The notes beneath the pieces are model-generated. The model searched no databases, was not told the origin of the DNA, and saw nothing but the letters and a program-made list of their open reading frames with translations. Shown here piece after piece: positions 16,784 through 25,224 of a stretch of DNA of 33,954 nucleotides. The position numbers were made by a program, and so were the translations under genes. The stretch is from the NCBI GenBank assembly GCA_929200255.1, contig CAKMYZ010000026.1:1-33954 (forward strand), written 5' to 3'. Every line of letters starts with the position of its first letter. Positions within the stretch are counted from its first letter, which is position 1. The stretch comes from an uncultured Alphaproteobacteria bacterium (lineage in GTDB: Bacteria > Pseudomonadota > Alphaproteobacteria > Rhodobacterales > Rhodobacteraceae).

Positions 16784-17053
16784 ATGTCGATTACTGCTGA
16801 AGACAAAGCAAAGATCATGAAGGATTTTGCAACCAAAGAGGGTGACACTGGCTCCCCTGAGGTGCAGATTGCGATCCTGTCCAGCCGCATTGCGACGCTG
16901 ACAGAGCACTTCAAGACCCACAAAAAAGACAATCACGGCCGCCGTGGCCTGCTTAAGATGGTCGCCCAGCGCCGTAAGCTTCTGGATTACACCAAAGGCA
17001 AGGACGAGGCCCGCTATCAGGACCTGATCAAGCGTCTGGGCCTGCGTCGCTAA
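16784..17053 (+). CDS. rpsO: 30S ribosomal protein S15
   Basis: This is the primary 16S rRNA-binding protein of the small-subunit platform. At 89 residues it has exactly the usual length. Typical text includes [63 protein letters not shown] and the C-terminal [22 protein letters not shown] ribosome-binding site precedes the ATG. A folded leader lies upstream and a strong terminator downstream, so it is probably its own transcription unit with possible autoregulation. Confidence 0.99.
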   Translation: MSITAEDKAKIMKDFATKEGDTGSPEVQIAILSSRIATLTEHFKTHKKDNHGRRGLLKMVAQRRKLLDYTKGKDEARYQDLIKRLGLRR

Positions 17054-17081
17054 AACGACAAAAACGACCACCGGAATAGAA

Positions 17082-17110
17082 AACGCCCACCATTTGGTGG
17101 GCGTTTTTTT
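17082..17110 (+). terminator. Rho-independent terminator of rpsO
   Basis: AACGCCCACCA and TGGTGGGCGTT (17082-17105) form an 11-bp stem with a TT centre. The stem is followed by further T residues and lies 28 bases after the rpsO stop. Confidence 0.93.
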
Positions 17111-17442
17111 GTTTCTTAGTCCTGGCGTGCCGCTGCTTCTAACAGGAAATAGCAGCGCCTACGACAAGGCCATCCAAGTCAAAGGCGCCGTCAGAACTAC
17201 CCTCTACTCCAGCCCACCAATGCACCTCATATCCGTCCTCAAGATGTCCATTATGAACAATGGATATTATCAGGTCGCATCAAGACACATCAGAGCAGGC
17301 AGACCAGACGACTGCAAACGCGCGGCATCCAAGGTTGGGGTCCCGGTCCAATCCTGATTTGTATCTTCAAAACCAAAAACACGCCTTGCTTGTATTTTTT
17401 TCACGTGAGAGCGACTATGGTCCCAAATGTAATGGGGTGGCG
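17111..17442. other. 332-base region upstream of the Hint-domain gene
   Basis: I see no gene here, although the frame of the following gene stays open upstream to 17260 without protein-like sequence. A small inverted repeat, TCCATT (17247-17252) and AATGGA (17259-17264), lies near the middle. A T-rich run is present near 17395. The region presumably holds the promoter of the Hint-domain gene. Confidence 0.4.
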
Positions 17443-18450
17443 ATGCCTGACTTTGTCTTGCAGTGGGTCTATGCGACCGGTGATTTTAATACCGCCGGGC
17501 CACTTGATGCAGTGCCAAATGAACAGGGTGCTCAGGCCCAAGGTTCCCCGCCCTGGCAGTTGGAACTCAACGCCACTGCCTCGCCCCAACAGATCATCGT
17601 GAATGACGATGATGGCTCGTTGAATGAAATTGGTGACCCTGGCCAGGTATTGGCAGTTCCGATCACAATTGACGGAACAACCTATCCCGCTGGTTCGAGG
17701 GTCGTGATCAACTACGTATTAACCACAGATGACGGCTTTGAAGGTTACTCGATCACACTCGGCTCAAACAACACGGGAAACAATACCACAACGGCGTTCA
17801 TCACCAACTCCCCCATGGTGCCGGGGCAGACCTATGAATTCACCAGTGAAGGGAACATCGGCAACAGCGACGGCGTTCTGTATTCACAATTTGCATGCTT
17901 CACGTTGGGAACATCCATCAAAACAGCCGAGGGCGACCGCAGCATAGAGCAGTTGTCCATTGGTAGTTTGGTGCAGACGAGAGACAATGGGCTTCAACCA
18001 ATACGATGGATTGGACAACGGTGCGTCCCTGCTATCGGATCTATGGCTCCCATCAGTTTTCGCAAAGGAACGCTTGGCGCGGTTCGGGATACGCTCGTCT
18101 CACCCAACCACCGCATGCTTGTTACTGGTGAGGCGACACAACTCTTACTGGGGGTCGATGAAGCATTTGTAGCCGCAAAGCACCTGATCAACGGACAGAC
18201 GATTTTGCGCCGCCCCAACGGCCTCGTATTCTACATTCACATTATGTTTGACCGGCACGAGGTCATTTGCGGCGACGGTGTGTGGTCTGAGAGTTTCTTT
18301 GCCGACGGCTGTGGTCTGGGCGTGCTTAATTCTGATCAGATGAATGAGATCTTATCTCTGTTCCCTGAGCTGAAGGGACAAAGGACCGCACAGCTCGCGA
18401 AACCTGGCACCAAAGCATACGAAGGGCGGGTCATTGCCGAAATGCTGTGA
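17443..18450 (+). CDS. Hint-domain (hedgehog/intein-type) protein
   Basis: This 335-residue protein has an N-terminal beta-rich, Asn/Thr-rich part (residues 1-145) followed by a Hint domain. The Hint domain begins ACFTLGTSIKTAEGD, with nucleophile candidate C152. It continues through RSIEQLSIGSLVQTRDNG and PIRWIG, and contains SPNHRMLV (H223) and a final HIMFDRHEVICGDGVWSESF block (H272). Such proteins are common in Rhodobacterales and are thought to self-cleave at the Cys, but the role is not established. I see no intein-type endonuclease and no substantial C-terminal extein. The start at 17443 is the first residue of the conserved N-terminus; no classical signal peptide is visible. Confidence 0.82.
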   Translation: MPDFVLQWVYATGDFNTAGPLDAVPNEQGAQAQGSPPWQLELNATASPQQIIVNDDDGSLNEIGDPGQVLAVPITIDGTTYPAGSRVVINYVLTTDDGFEGYSITLGSNNTGNNTTTAFITNSPMVPGQTYEFTSEGNIGNSDGVLYSQFACFTLGTSIKTAEGDRSIEQLSIGSLVQTRDNGLQPIRWIGQRCVPAIGSMAPISFRKGTLGAVRDTLVSPNHRMLVTGEATQLLLGVDEAFVAAKHLINGQTILRRPNGLVFYIHIMFDRHEVICGDGVWSESFFADGCGLGVLNSDQMNEILSLFPELKGQRTAQLAKPGTKAYEGRVIAEML

Positions 18451-18626
18451 CAAGCGGTAGCGGCGGGCACAATGGGCGCAAAGCAGGCATCGGTTCACCG
18501 GCTCTGGCAAAAACACCGGCCCCGGCAATCATTGATGCATCGTCAGGTAAAGGAGGTTGCAACTTTGGTGCCCCGCGCTCCACCCTCTTGTCCTTCATTG
18601 CAGTCGCGCCGTATCAGGGGGAATAT

Positions 18627-19508
18627 CTAAGTATCGGGTAGGGCTACACGCTCACCGGTTGTTTTGAAACCCCCTGCACCGCCAAGCGCCTGCACAGCGG
18701 CGGCACCGCAGGCATTGCCTTTGGACAGGCATTGTTCAATCGGCGCCCGATCCAGCCAGCACGACAGGAAACCGGCGTTGAATGCGTCACCAGCGCCAGT
18801 CGCATCCACGACCTTAACCGGGGCAGCAACACTTTGTGTCCATGCGTCATCGGTGCGCGCCCGCGCTCTAGCGCCGTTCACGCCGCTTTTGATGACGGTC
18901 AGAGGCGCGCAGGTCTCTGGCACGCCAACAGCCGCAAGGGCCGCAACCTCGTATTCATTGGGTAGGAATACGTCGACGGCGGCGATCAAATCCGCAGCGC
19001 TCTTGTCGTAGTTATCCTGCCAACTGCAATCAAGAGAGACCGTCAAACCTGCCGATTTTGCCATACCCAACAACGCGGGCATCTCTTGCAGGGTTTTCAA
19101 TTCGCCAATATGCAGATGCGCAAAATCCGAGAAACGGATCGTGGTGGGATCAGGCAAGGCTGGACCATCTGCACGGGTCAGAAACGCACGGTCACTTTGC
19201 AACCCAACGGCCACCGTAATCTGTGGATCGACGCCGGTGGCAGCCGGTTTGCAGGCGGTGGCCACAACATGATGTTCTTTCATGTCTGCCAGAACGAGGG
19301 TGTCAAATGGGGCTGCAGGCAGCATCGAAAACTGCCAGACAGAATGCCCCATGGATGCAAGCGTTGCACCGGTGATGAATGCGCCTCCACCAGCACAGAG
19401 CGACAGGTTAGGCGCAAAAACCTCGGTGCCAAGAGTGGGCAGGCGAGGCGCGTCGGCGAAAACCAGATCACAATAAAGCCTACCGGCACAGAGGATCGGT
19501 TTGTTCAT
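18627..19508 (-). CDS. PfkB-family carbohydrate kinase
   Basis: This is a 293-residue ribokinase-type sugar kinase. An N-terminal substrate-binding region contains LCAGGGAFITGATLASMG. The C-terminal signature DATGAGDAFNAGF carries the catalytic Asp and the anion hole. It would phosphorylate the imported sugar, or a released sugar part, in the cytoplasm using ATP. It is the last gene of the leftward transport operon, its ATG overlapping the stop of the ATPase gene. PfkB kinases cover hexoses, pentoses, nucleosides and Amadori compounds; the sequence alone does not fix the substrate. Confidence 0.93.
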   Translation of the reverse strand: MNKPILCAGRLYCDLVFADAPRLPTLGTEVFAPNLSLCAGGGAFITGATLASMGHSVWQFSMLPAAPFDTLVLADMKEHHVVATACKPAATGVDPQITVAVGLQSDRAFLTRADGPALPDPTTIRFSDFAHLHIGELKTLQEMPALLGMAKSAGLTVSLDCSWQDNYDKSAADLIAAVDVFLPNEYEVAALAAVGVPETCAPLTVIKSGVNGARARARTDDAWTQSVAAPVKVVDATGAGDAFNAGFLSCWLDRAPIEQCLSKGNACGAAAVQALGGAGGFKTTGERVALPDT

Positions 19509-20563
19509 GAGAGTGCCTGTCCGGTGCTGACATCAAAAACATGCAAGTTTTGAGGGTCCGCACCAAGCGTCACGGCCTCGCCCACGGCCGGTGGTGTGCG
19601 CCCGTCGGCTTTTGCGATGATTTCACCCGATGGTGTCTCGACATAGATAAGTGTTTCAGACCCCAAAGGTTCGCGCAGCGTGACTGTACCAGTGATAATG
19701 GGGTTCGCGCTGTTCGGGTGCAAATCATCAGGCCGAACCCCCAACAAAATGCCACCGTTGCCGGTTGAGGCAAGGGTAGGAACGGTGACTTTCTGACCGG
19801 TGCCAAGGGTCACGGTGGTGTCCTCAATCTGCCCGGCAAGCAAGTTCATTGACGGCGCACCGATAAACCGCGCAACAAAGGTATTTGCAGGTTTGTGAAA
19901 CACCTCAGCCGGTGTGCCCACCTGTTGAATGTAGCCGTCTTTCATGATGACGATCCTGTCGGCCATCGTCATGGCCTCGACCTGATCGTGGGTTACAAAA
20001 ATAATGGTATTGCCGACGCGTTGGTGCAGTTTCTTGATCTCAAGGCGCATTTGGGTACGCAACTGCGCATCAAGGTTCGACAGCGGTTCATCAAACAGGA
20101 ACACCGCAGGATCACGCACCATTGCACGCCCGATGGCGACACGTTGGCGTTGCCCGCCTGACAACTGGCTTGGCTTGCGATCCAGCAGGTCAACCATATC
20201 GAGGATACCTGCAACCTCTTGTATTCGCGCCTCTTTATCTGCCTTTGGTATTTTTGAAGAGCGTAAGCCGAAGGCGATGTTTTTCTTGACCGACATATGT
20301 GGGTAGATGGCGTAGTTCTGGAAAACCATCGCGATGTCGCGCTCTTTGGGTTCGAGGTTATTCACCTCACGTCCGCCGATTTCGATGATACCACTCGTGG
20401 TTTCCTCAAGCCCTGCGATCATCCGCAATGTCGTGGATTTGCCGCAGCCGGAAGGGCCGACAAACACCACAAATTCACCATCTGCGACATCCAGAGAGAT
20501 GCCATGCAACACCTCTGTTGTACCGTAGGATTTCGTCAGTTTGCGCAGGGCGAGATTGGCCAA
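19505..20563 (-). CDS. ABC transporter ATP-binding protein (MalK/UgpC type)
   Basis: This 352-residue ATPase powers the carbohydrate importer encoded upstream. Walker A is GPSGCGKSTT, the Q-loop lies in MVFQNYAIYPHMSV, the signature is LSGGQRQRVAIGRAMV, Walker B is VFLFDEPLSNLDAQ, and the switch His is in FVTHDQVEAMTMADR. The C-terminal 120 residues form the TOBE/regulatory domain typical of CUT1-family ATPases (FIGAPSMNLLAG, GVRPDDLH). It follows the lyase gene after two bases and overlaps the kinase gene. Confidence 0.96.
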   Translation of the reverse strand: MANLALRKLTKSYGTTEVLHGISLDVADGEFVVFVGPSGCGKSTTLRMIAGLEETTSGIIEIGGREVNNLEPKERDIAMVFQNYAIYPHMSVKKNIAFGLRSSKIPKADKEARIQEVAGILDMVDLLDRKPSQLSGGQRQRVAIGRAMVRDPAVFLFDEPLSNLDAQLRTQMRLEIKKLHQRVGNTIIFVTHDQVEAMTMADRIVIMKDGYIQQVGTPAEVFHKPANTFVARFIGAPSMNLLAGQIEDTTVTLGTGQKVTVPTLASTGNGGILLGVRPDDLHPNSANPIITGTVTLREPLGSETLIYVETPSGEIIAKADGRTPPAVGEAVTLGADPQNLHVFDVSTGQALS

Positions 20564-20565
20564 GG

Positions 20566-22044
20566 TCAGGTCTCCAGTAATTGAGCATAGGCTGCGGCGC
20601 GGGTCGTTTCGGCCTCCGCGATGCGCTGTTTTCGGGATGCGCTTTCATTCTGCACTGCGGACACAATCTGTGCATACAATGCGAGCGCCGCGTCGAGCGC
20701 CGCTGGCGCCGGGCCCCCGATGCGATCACGACGTGCAACGAAGGTTTCCGGACTGGTCGCGGTTTCGAAGACCCTACGATCCATCCCAGGCTGTTGGCCC
20801 ATAGCCGCCTGAAATGCCGATTGAAAAGTTTCAAACCCTGCCGACAGCGGCGCGCCCTCAAGGTTGCAGGCGACATCTGCCGCGACCTCGTGCGCTTGAC
20901 GAAATGTCAGGCCTTCATCACGAACAAGCGTGTCGGCAAGTTCGGTGATCGTGATGGATGCCGCATCTGTATTGCGGCGGACGTTTTTGGTGTTGATCGA
21001 ACATGCGGGCAGAAAGGCGGTCAACAACGCCAGTACCCGGCCACCGCTTTCAAAGGCAGCATAACCGGATTGCTGCACCTCACCCTCGCTATCGTTCATG
21101 TCCGTGAACGGCGTATTATGCATCGTGTTCACCACCATGTCACAGCGCCCGCAGGTGACCGAGGCCAAATGGCGCATATGCTCGATCGGGACCGGATTGC
21201 GCTTTTGCGGCATGATCGAACTGATCTGAACCAAAGAGTTGGGGATATAAAGCTGACCGACCTCAAAGCTGGACCAAAAAGCAAGATCCTGCACAACACG
21301 TCCCAAATGCAGGAATACCAGTTTGATCGCCGAATAAAGCCCGGTCACGTAATCAACCGAAGCGATGCACCCGTAAGAGTTCACAAGCGGGCCTTCGAAC
21401 CCTAGAAGCGCGGCCATGCGGGTGCGGTCGATGGGAAAACCGGAGGTCGTGATCGCCGCCGCCCCCATCGGGCAGTGGCCGAGATTGTCGATAGCCGCAG
21501 ACAGGCGCTGTGCGTCCCGGTTCAGCACCTCGATCATGGCGCCAAGGTAGTGGCCAAAGGTTGTGGGTTGTGCAGGCTGGCCGTGCGTGTAAGCCACGAT
21601 CAGGGTATCAGCCTCATCACGCGCTTTGTTGATCAACGCATCGGTCAGGGTGGTGATCTGGGCCAGCATGGTTTCGGCGCGCGTGCGCAAGGCCATTTTG
21701 AACAGGGTATGATCCATATCGTTGCGCGAACGGGCCGTGTGCAGCGCACCGCCAAGATCGCCCAGACGGCGGCGCAATTCAGCTTCGACGTAAAAGAAGT
21801 AGTCCTCGTGCTCGCCAGTATAGGTCAGGGCCGCGACATCGGTTTCAGCATCGATGGCATCCAGTGCTTGTGCGATCTTTCGACCGCCGGTCCTTTCAAG
21901 AATGCCGGTTTCGACCAGCATCACCAGATGCGCACGGTTGATCGCGGCCATATGCCCGGCATAGTGAGTTTTGACCCCTTCGAATAGCGGCGCAAGGACG
22001 GTGTCCTTGTAAGTTGGGTCAGGGAACACGCTATTGTCTGTCAT
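20566..22044 (-). CDS. Argininosuccinate lyase/aspartase superfamily enzyme
   Basis: This 492-residue enzyme of the C-N (or C-O) lyase superfamily would release fumarate or a related product by beta-elimination. Conserved pieces are HTARSRNDMDHT (102-113), AYTHGQPAQPTTFGH with H154, GFPIDR (202-207) and the mobile signature loop SSIMPQKRNP (275-284). The canonical SDRD element of true ArgH is changed to ASVDYV near 228-233, and several other positions differ. Together with its place inside a sugar-transport operon, this argues against arginine synthesis. A catabolic lyase acting on an N-succinyl or aspartyl conjugate is possible. The ATG overlaps the permease stop (ATGA). Confidence 0.88.
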   Translation of the reverse strand: MTDNSVFPDPTYKDTVLAPLFEGVKTHYAGHMAAINRAHLVMLVETGILERTGGRKIAQALDAIDAETDVAALTYTGEHEDYFFYVEAELRRRLGDLGGALHTARSRNDMDHTLFKMALRTRAETMLAQITTLTDALINKARDEADTLIVAYTHGQPAQPTTFGHYLGAMIEVLNRDAQRLSAAIDNLGHCPMGAAAITTSGFPIDRTRMAALLGFEGPLVNSYGCIASVDYVTGLYSAIKLVFLHLGRVVQDLAFWSSFEVGQLYIPNSLVQISSIMPQKRNPVPIEHMRHLASVTCGRCDMVVNTMHNTPFTDMNDSEGEVQQSGYAAFESGGRVLALLTAFLPACSINTKNVRRNTDAASITITELADTLVRDEGLTFRQAHEVAADVACNLEGAPLSAGFETFQSAFQAAMGQQPGMDRRVFETATSPETFVARRDRIGGPAPAALDAALALYAQIVSAVQNESASRKQRIAEAETTRAAAYAQLLET

Positions 22045-22910
22045 CCCTTAAGCCCCGCCATGACAACGCCGCGAATGATGAACCGCTGGAAGATCAAGAA
22101 CACAACAAGCGTCGGGATCGTGGAAATCGCGGCCCCTGTCATGATCAGTTCCCATGCGACATCGGCCTCGTCCCCGAAACCCGACAGGCCCACAGGGATC
22201 GTATACATATCGACTGAGTTGGTGACGATCAGCGGCCATAAAAACGCGGTCCAATTGCCCAGAAAGACAAAGATCGCAAGGGCGGCCAAGGCGGGTTTTA
22301 CCAAGGGCATCGCGACCGTCCACCAAATTTGTAGTTCGTTCAGGCCATCAATACGGGCCGCTTCGATAAAGTCGTCGGGGACGCTTTCAAAGAATTGCTT
22401 CATCAGGAATGTGCCAAAGGCCGTCATCAGACCCGGAAACATGATCCCCCAATAACTGTCGAGCCAGCCAAATGATTGCGACATCAGGTACCATGGGATC
22501 ACCAGCATTTCGGTTGGGATCATCAGGGTGGACAAGATTGCAATAAAGACGATTGTCCGCCCCGGAAACCGGAATTTGCACAGGGTATAGCCGACCAGTG
22601 AATCAAACAGCAGGTTACAGATCGTGGTAATCGTGGCGATGATGATAGAGTTGACAAACCACCAGTAAAAACGCCCGTCTTCCAGAACAAATGTATAGTT
22701 TTCGATGGTTGGCTCATCGGGGATCAGATTGACGTTGTAAACCTCATGCGGCCACTTCAGCGAGGTCGAGATCATATAGGCAATCGGCATGACCATGATG
22801 ATCCCGCCGATGAATAGCAGCAGCCAGCGGATAATCTGGCCCATGTTGCGCGTGCGTGGTGCGGATTTGGGCATCAATAGCGCGTCGGCTGTGGGTGTGA
22901 TGTCAGTCAT
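22041..22910 (-). CDS. Carbohydrate ABC transporter permease (MalG type)
   Basis: This 289-residue inner-membrane permease has six predicted membrane segments. The first follows a cytoplasmic N-terminus (about residues 27-47). The EAA loop EAARIDGLNELQIWWTVAMP is the contact site for the ATPase. This is the second permease of a CUT1 importer. It starts immediately after the stop of the first permease, with GAGGAG upstream, and overlaps the lyase gene at its end. Confidence 0.95.
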   Translation of the reverse strand: MTDITPTADALLMPKSAPRTRNMGQIIRWLLLFIGGIIMVMPIAYMISTSLKWPHEVYNVNLIPDEPTIENYTFVLEDGRFYWWFVNSIIIATITTICNLLFDSLVGYTLCKFRFPGRTIVFIAILSTLMIPTEMLVIPWYLMSQSFGWLDSYWGIMFPGLMTAFGTFLMKQFFESVPDDFIEAARIDGLNELQIWWTVAMPLVKPALAALAIFVFLGNWTAFLWPLIVTNSVDMYTIPVGLSGFGDEADVAWELIMTGAAISTIPTLVVFLIFQRFIIRGVVMAGLKG

Positions 22911-23798
22911 TCAGTTGCTCCTCAACAGGCGCAACTGAATGAGCGAAACAATCAGCAGGATGGTGAATAGCACCACGGTTTGCGCAGCGGCATAGCCCAT
23001 ATCGAACCCGTTGAACGCCGTGTCGTAGATCATCAAAACCAGGGGCTTTGTTGCGTTAAGCGGTCCCCCAAGGTTGTTGGTTGTCATGTTGAAAACGTGG
23101 TCAAAAATCCGCAGGAATCCAATGGACGAAAACACCACGATAAACACGATTGTGGGGCGCAGAAGTGGTAGCGTGATCTGGGTCAGCACGGTGAACCAGC
23201 CGACACCGTCGATCTTTGCCGCCTCGTAGTAGCTGGTCGGTATCGCCCGTAGCCCCGCCATGAAGATGATGACCTGAAATCCAAGCCCGGCCCAAACGGC
23301 TGGCGCCAATACGGCAGGCAATGCGTTGGTGGTGGATTGCAGGAATGCGATTTGCGGGATGCCAAAACCGGCCAGGATATTGTTGAACAACCCGATGGGC
23401 ACATCCTGGTAAAACCAGCGCCACACCCACGCCATCGCGACAGCACTTGTCATGAAGGGCAGGAAATACAGCATCCGCAAGAAGCCATGCATGAACCGCA
23501 GCTTGTCAAGGTGGTAGGCGATGACGAAGGACAGGACGAGGCTGATAGGCGTGCCCAGCAGCAAGTAGACAAAAGTGTTCTTGAAAACCTTCCAGAATAC
23601 AGGGTCGTTCCACAGCTTTTGATAGTTTTCCAATCCGGCCCACGTGCGGCTGCCCAGCAGGTTCCAGTTCTGAAAGCTGATCAGAATAGCATTGCCGGTC
23701 GGATAGAACCGAATGACCGTATAGAACAGCACGGGCAACGCCAGAAAGGCCCAAGCCCAGACAATCTGTTTCTGGCGGATGGTCAGGTTGCGATACAT
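22911..23798 (-). CDS. Carbohydrate ABC transporter permease (MalF/UgpA type)
   Basis: This 295-residue permease has a hydrophobic first helix after a short basic N-terminus (MYRNLTIRQK). The EAA loop EAAKIDGVGWFTVLTQITLP lies in the last third. It forms the membrane channel together with the permease encoded next. A 63-base gap separates it from the binding-protein gene, and a stable RNA hairpin sits in that gap. Confidence 0.95.
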   Translation of the reverse strand: MYRNLTIRQKQIVWAWAFLALPVLFYTVIRFYPTGNAILISFQNWNLLGSRTWAGLENYQKLWNDPVFWKVFKNTFVYLLLGTPISLVLSFVIAYHLDKLRFMHGFLRMLYFLPFMTSAVAMAWVWRWFYQDVPIGLFNNILAGFGIPQIAFLQSTTNALPAVLAPAVWAGLGFQVIIFMAGLRAIPTSYYEAAKIDGVGWFTVLTQITLPLLRPTIVFIVVFSSIGFLRIFDHVFNMTTNNLGGPLNATKPLVLMIYDTAFNGFDMGYAAAQTVVLFTILLIVSLIQLRLLRSN

Positions 23799-23822
23799 GA
23801 AGCTAGCCTTATGAAGGACCGA

Positions 23823-23850
23823 CCGCCCCGACCCAAAGAGGCCGGAGCGG
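23823..23850 (-). promoter_or_regulatory. Intercistronic RNA hairpin between binding-protein and permease genes
   Basis: Read leftward, CCGCTCCGGCC pairs with GGTCGGGGCGG across a six-base loop, giving 11 continuous pairs including two G-U wobbles. On the opposite strand those positions become mismatches, so the structure fits the leftward RNA only. There is no T run. It probably protects the binding-protein message or attenuates read-through. Confidence 0.6.
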
Positions 23851-23861
23851 GAGTGAGTGGC

Positions 23862-25121
23862 CTATTCGGCGTAGTATTCGTCAAGCAGCTGTTGCTCAGC
23901 TTCTGCTGCAATGGCGAGGCTTTCAGCTGGCGCCATCCCTTCAAGCTGTATCCGTTCGATCATTTCCACCATCAGCTGGCGCTGGCCGGACTCATTGGCG
24001 AATTTGGTGGTGTTGGCGTATGCCAATCCCCGGATGAAGGGGCCAAAGGTTTCGTCATTGGCGTTTTCCTCTGTCAGACCGACAGAGGGTTTAGCGGGCA
24101 GTTCACCCACCACATCCAGCCAGATCTGCATGGCCTCGTCCGAGGTGATGTATTCCATGAACTTGACCGAAGCTTCATATCTTTCGCCTTCGGCTTTGGT
24201 CGTGATGGCGTTGACCCAGTAGGATGAGTAATTCGACCGTACCCCGTCAGCATTGGCAGGCAACTCGGTCACACCCCAATTCAGGCCACGCTGATCAGCA
24301 AGCGATCCGATCCGGAATGATCCATCGATATGCATGCCTGCGCGTCCGGCTTTGAAGGCAGCTTGCGGTTCATCCATAAACCCGATCGCGGTCACAGGCG
24401 GATCGCCCAGGAACATATTCGTATAGAATTCCAACGCCGCCAAGCCGGCATCGCTGTCATAATTCACGGTTCTGTAGTCATCGACGTAAGGCTCACCTCC
24501 GTTTTGGCGCACCAGACCTTCGCGCCACCAGTGGTGATCTTGCGCGGTCATGCCTGCCGTGATGCCGACTTGCGTAATGTTGCCTGCTGCATCCGTTTTC
24601 GTCATTGCAGCGGCGGCAGCCATCATTTCATCCAAAGTTTCGGGCGGACCGTCCAACCCGGCCTCTTCCAGCAGGCGTTCATTGTAGAACAGCGCCAGGC
24701 TGCGGACCGCTGTGGGCAAGGCCCAATAGGCATCGCCGTCCTTCATGGCCTGCACCATCGGAAAGAACTCTTCATCAATTTGTGTGGCAGGAAAGGTATC
24801 CGCGGGCAAAGGCTGGATCAGTTCTGCTTCGACATAGTCGTTCAGCCAGCCATAGAACAACTGCACCACGTCGGGCCCTTCACCGGCAGGGATCGCTGCG
24901 GCAACTTTGGTGCGGTAATCGGCATAGGGGAAATGCGTCATCGTGACAGTGATATCCGGATTGGCGGCCTCGAAGTTGGCGATCAGCGTTTCCATCGCCT
25001 CGACCCGCGCACCGAAGAAGTATTGCCAGTATTCGATCTCAACGGCGTTCGCGGCACTCGCAAATAGTGCGGCAGAGGATGTTAATCCGGCAAGGACCAG
25101 ACCTTTCAAATGTAGTTTCAT
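23862..25121 (-). CDS. Periplasmic sugar-binding protein of the ABC transporter
   Basis: This is a 419-residue extracellular solute-binding protein (family 1, CUT1 importers). It begins with a Sec signal peptide (MKLHLKGLVLAGLTSSAALFASAANA; cleavage near residue 26). The mature protein starts EIEYWQYFFGARVEAMETLI and has PAGEGPDVVQLFYGWLNDYVE and YNERLLEEAGLDGPPETLDEM, typical of this family. I chose the second of two adjacent ATGs because GGGAG then has normal spacing; the ATG at 25124 is equally possible, and the longer frame to 25166 is not supported. It is the first gene of the leftward operon. The ligand is unknown. Confidence 0.94.
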   Translation of the reverse strand: MKLHLKGLVLAGLTSSAALFASAANAVEIEYWQYFFGARVEAMETLIANFEAANPDITVTMTHFPYADYRTKVAAAIPAGEGPDVVQLFYGWLNDYVEAELIQPLPADTFPATQIDEEFFPMVQAMKDGDAYWALPTAVRSLALFYNERLLEEAGLDGPPETLDEMMAAAAAMTKTDAAGNITQVGITAGMTAQDHHWWREGLVRQNGGEPYVDDYRTVNYDSDAGLAALEFYTNMFLGDPPVTAIGFMDEPQAAFKAGRAGMHIDGSFRIGSLADQRGLNWGVTELPANADGVRSNYSSYWVNAITTKAEGERYEASVKFMEYITSDEAMQIWLDVVGELPAKPSVGLTEENANDETFGPFIRGLAYANTTKFANESGQRQLMVEMIERIQLEGMAPAESLAIAAEAEQQLLDEYYAE

Positions 25122-25176
25122 CATACGTCTCCCATGTTGGCGGTAGCGGTCCATTGTTGAACTCATGCGTCAGGGT

Positions 25177-25214
25177 TAACTCAATTGGATTGATAATTCA
25201 AATGAATTGAGTTA
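25177..25214. promoter_or_regulatory. Putative operator for the ROK regulator (long inverted repeat)
   Basis: TAACTCAATT (25177-25186) and AATTGAGTTA (25205-25214) form perfect 10-base inverted arms around an 18-base AT-rich centre. The centre contains a smaller symmetric TTGATAATTCAA. It lies in the short divergent gap between the transporter operon and the regulator gene, where a repressor could control both. Binding by the adjacent ROK protein is inferred from position. Confidence 0.7.
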
Positions 25215-25224
25215 GTCGGAGATT

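Noticed and set aside
18447..18641. 64-codon rightward frame after the Hint-domain gene
   Set aside because: Low-complexity Gly/Ala/Pro text, it overlaps the end of the kinase gene, and it has no ribosome-binding site despite the GTGA overlap.
20581..21405. Rightward 274-codon frame within the lyase gene
   Set aside because: Antisense shadow of the lyase; the lyase carries the superfamily signature loop.
23337..24227. Rightward 296-codon frame opposite the permease and binding-protein genes
   Set aside because: It crosses two well-supported leftward genes and the hairpin between them; the text is shadow-like.
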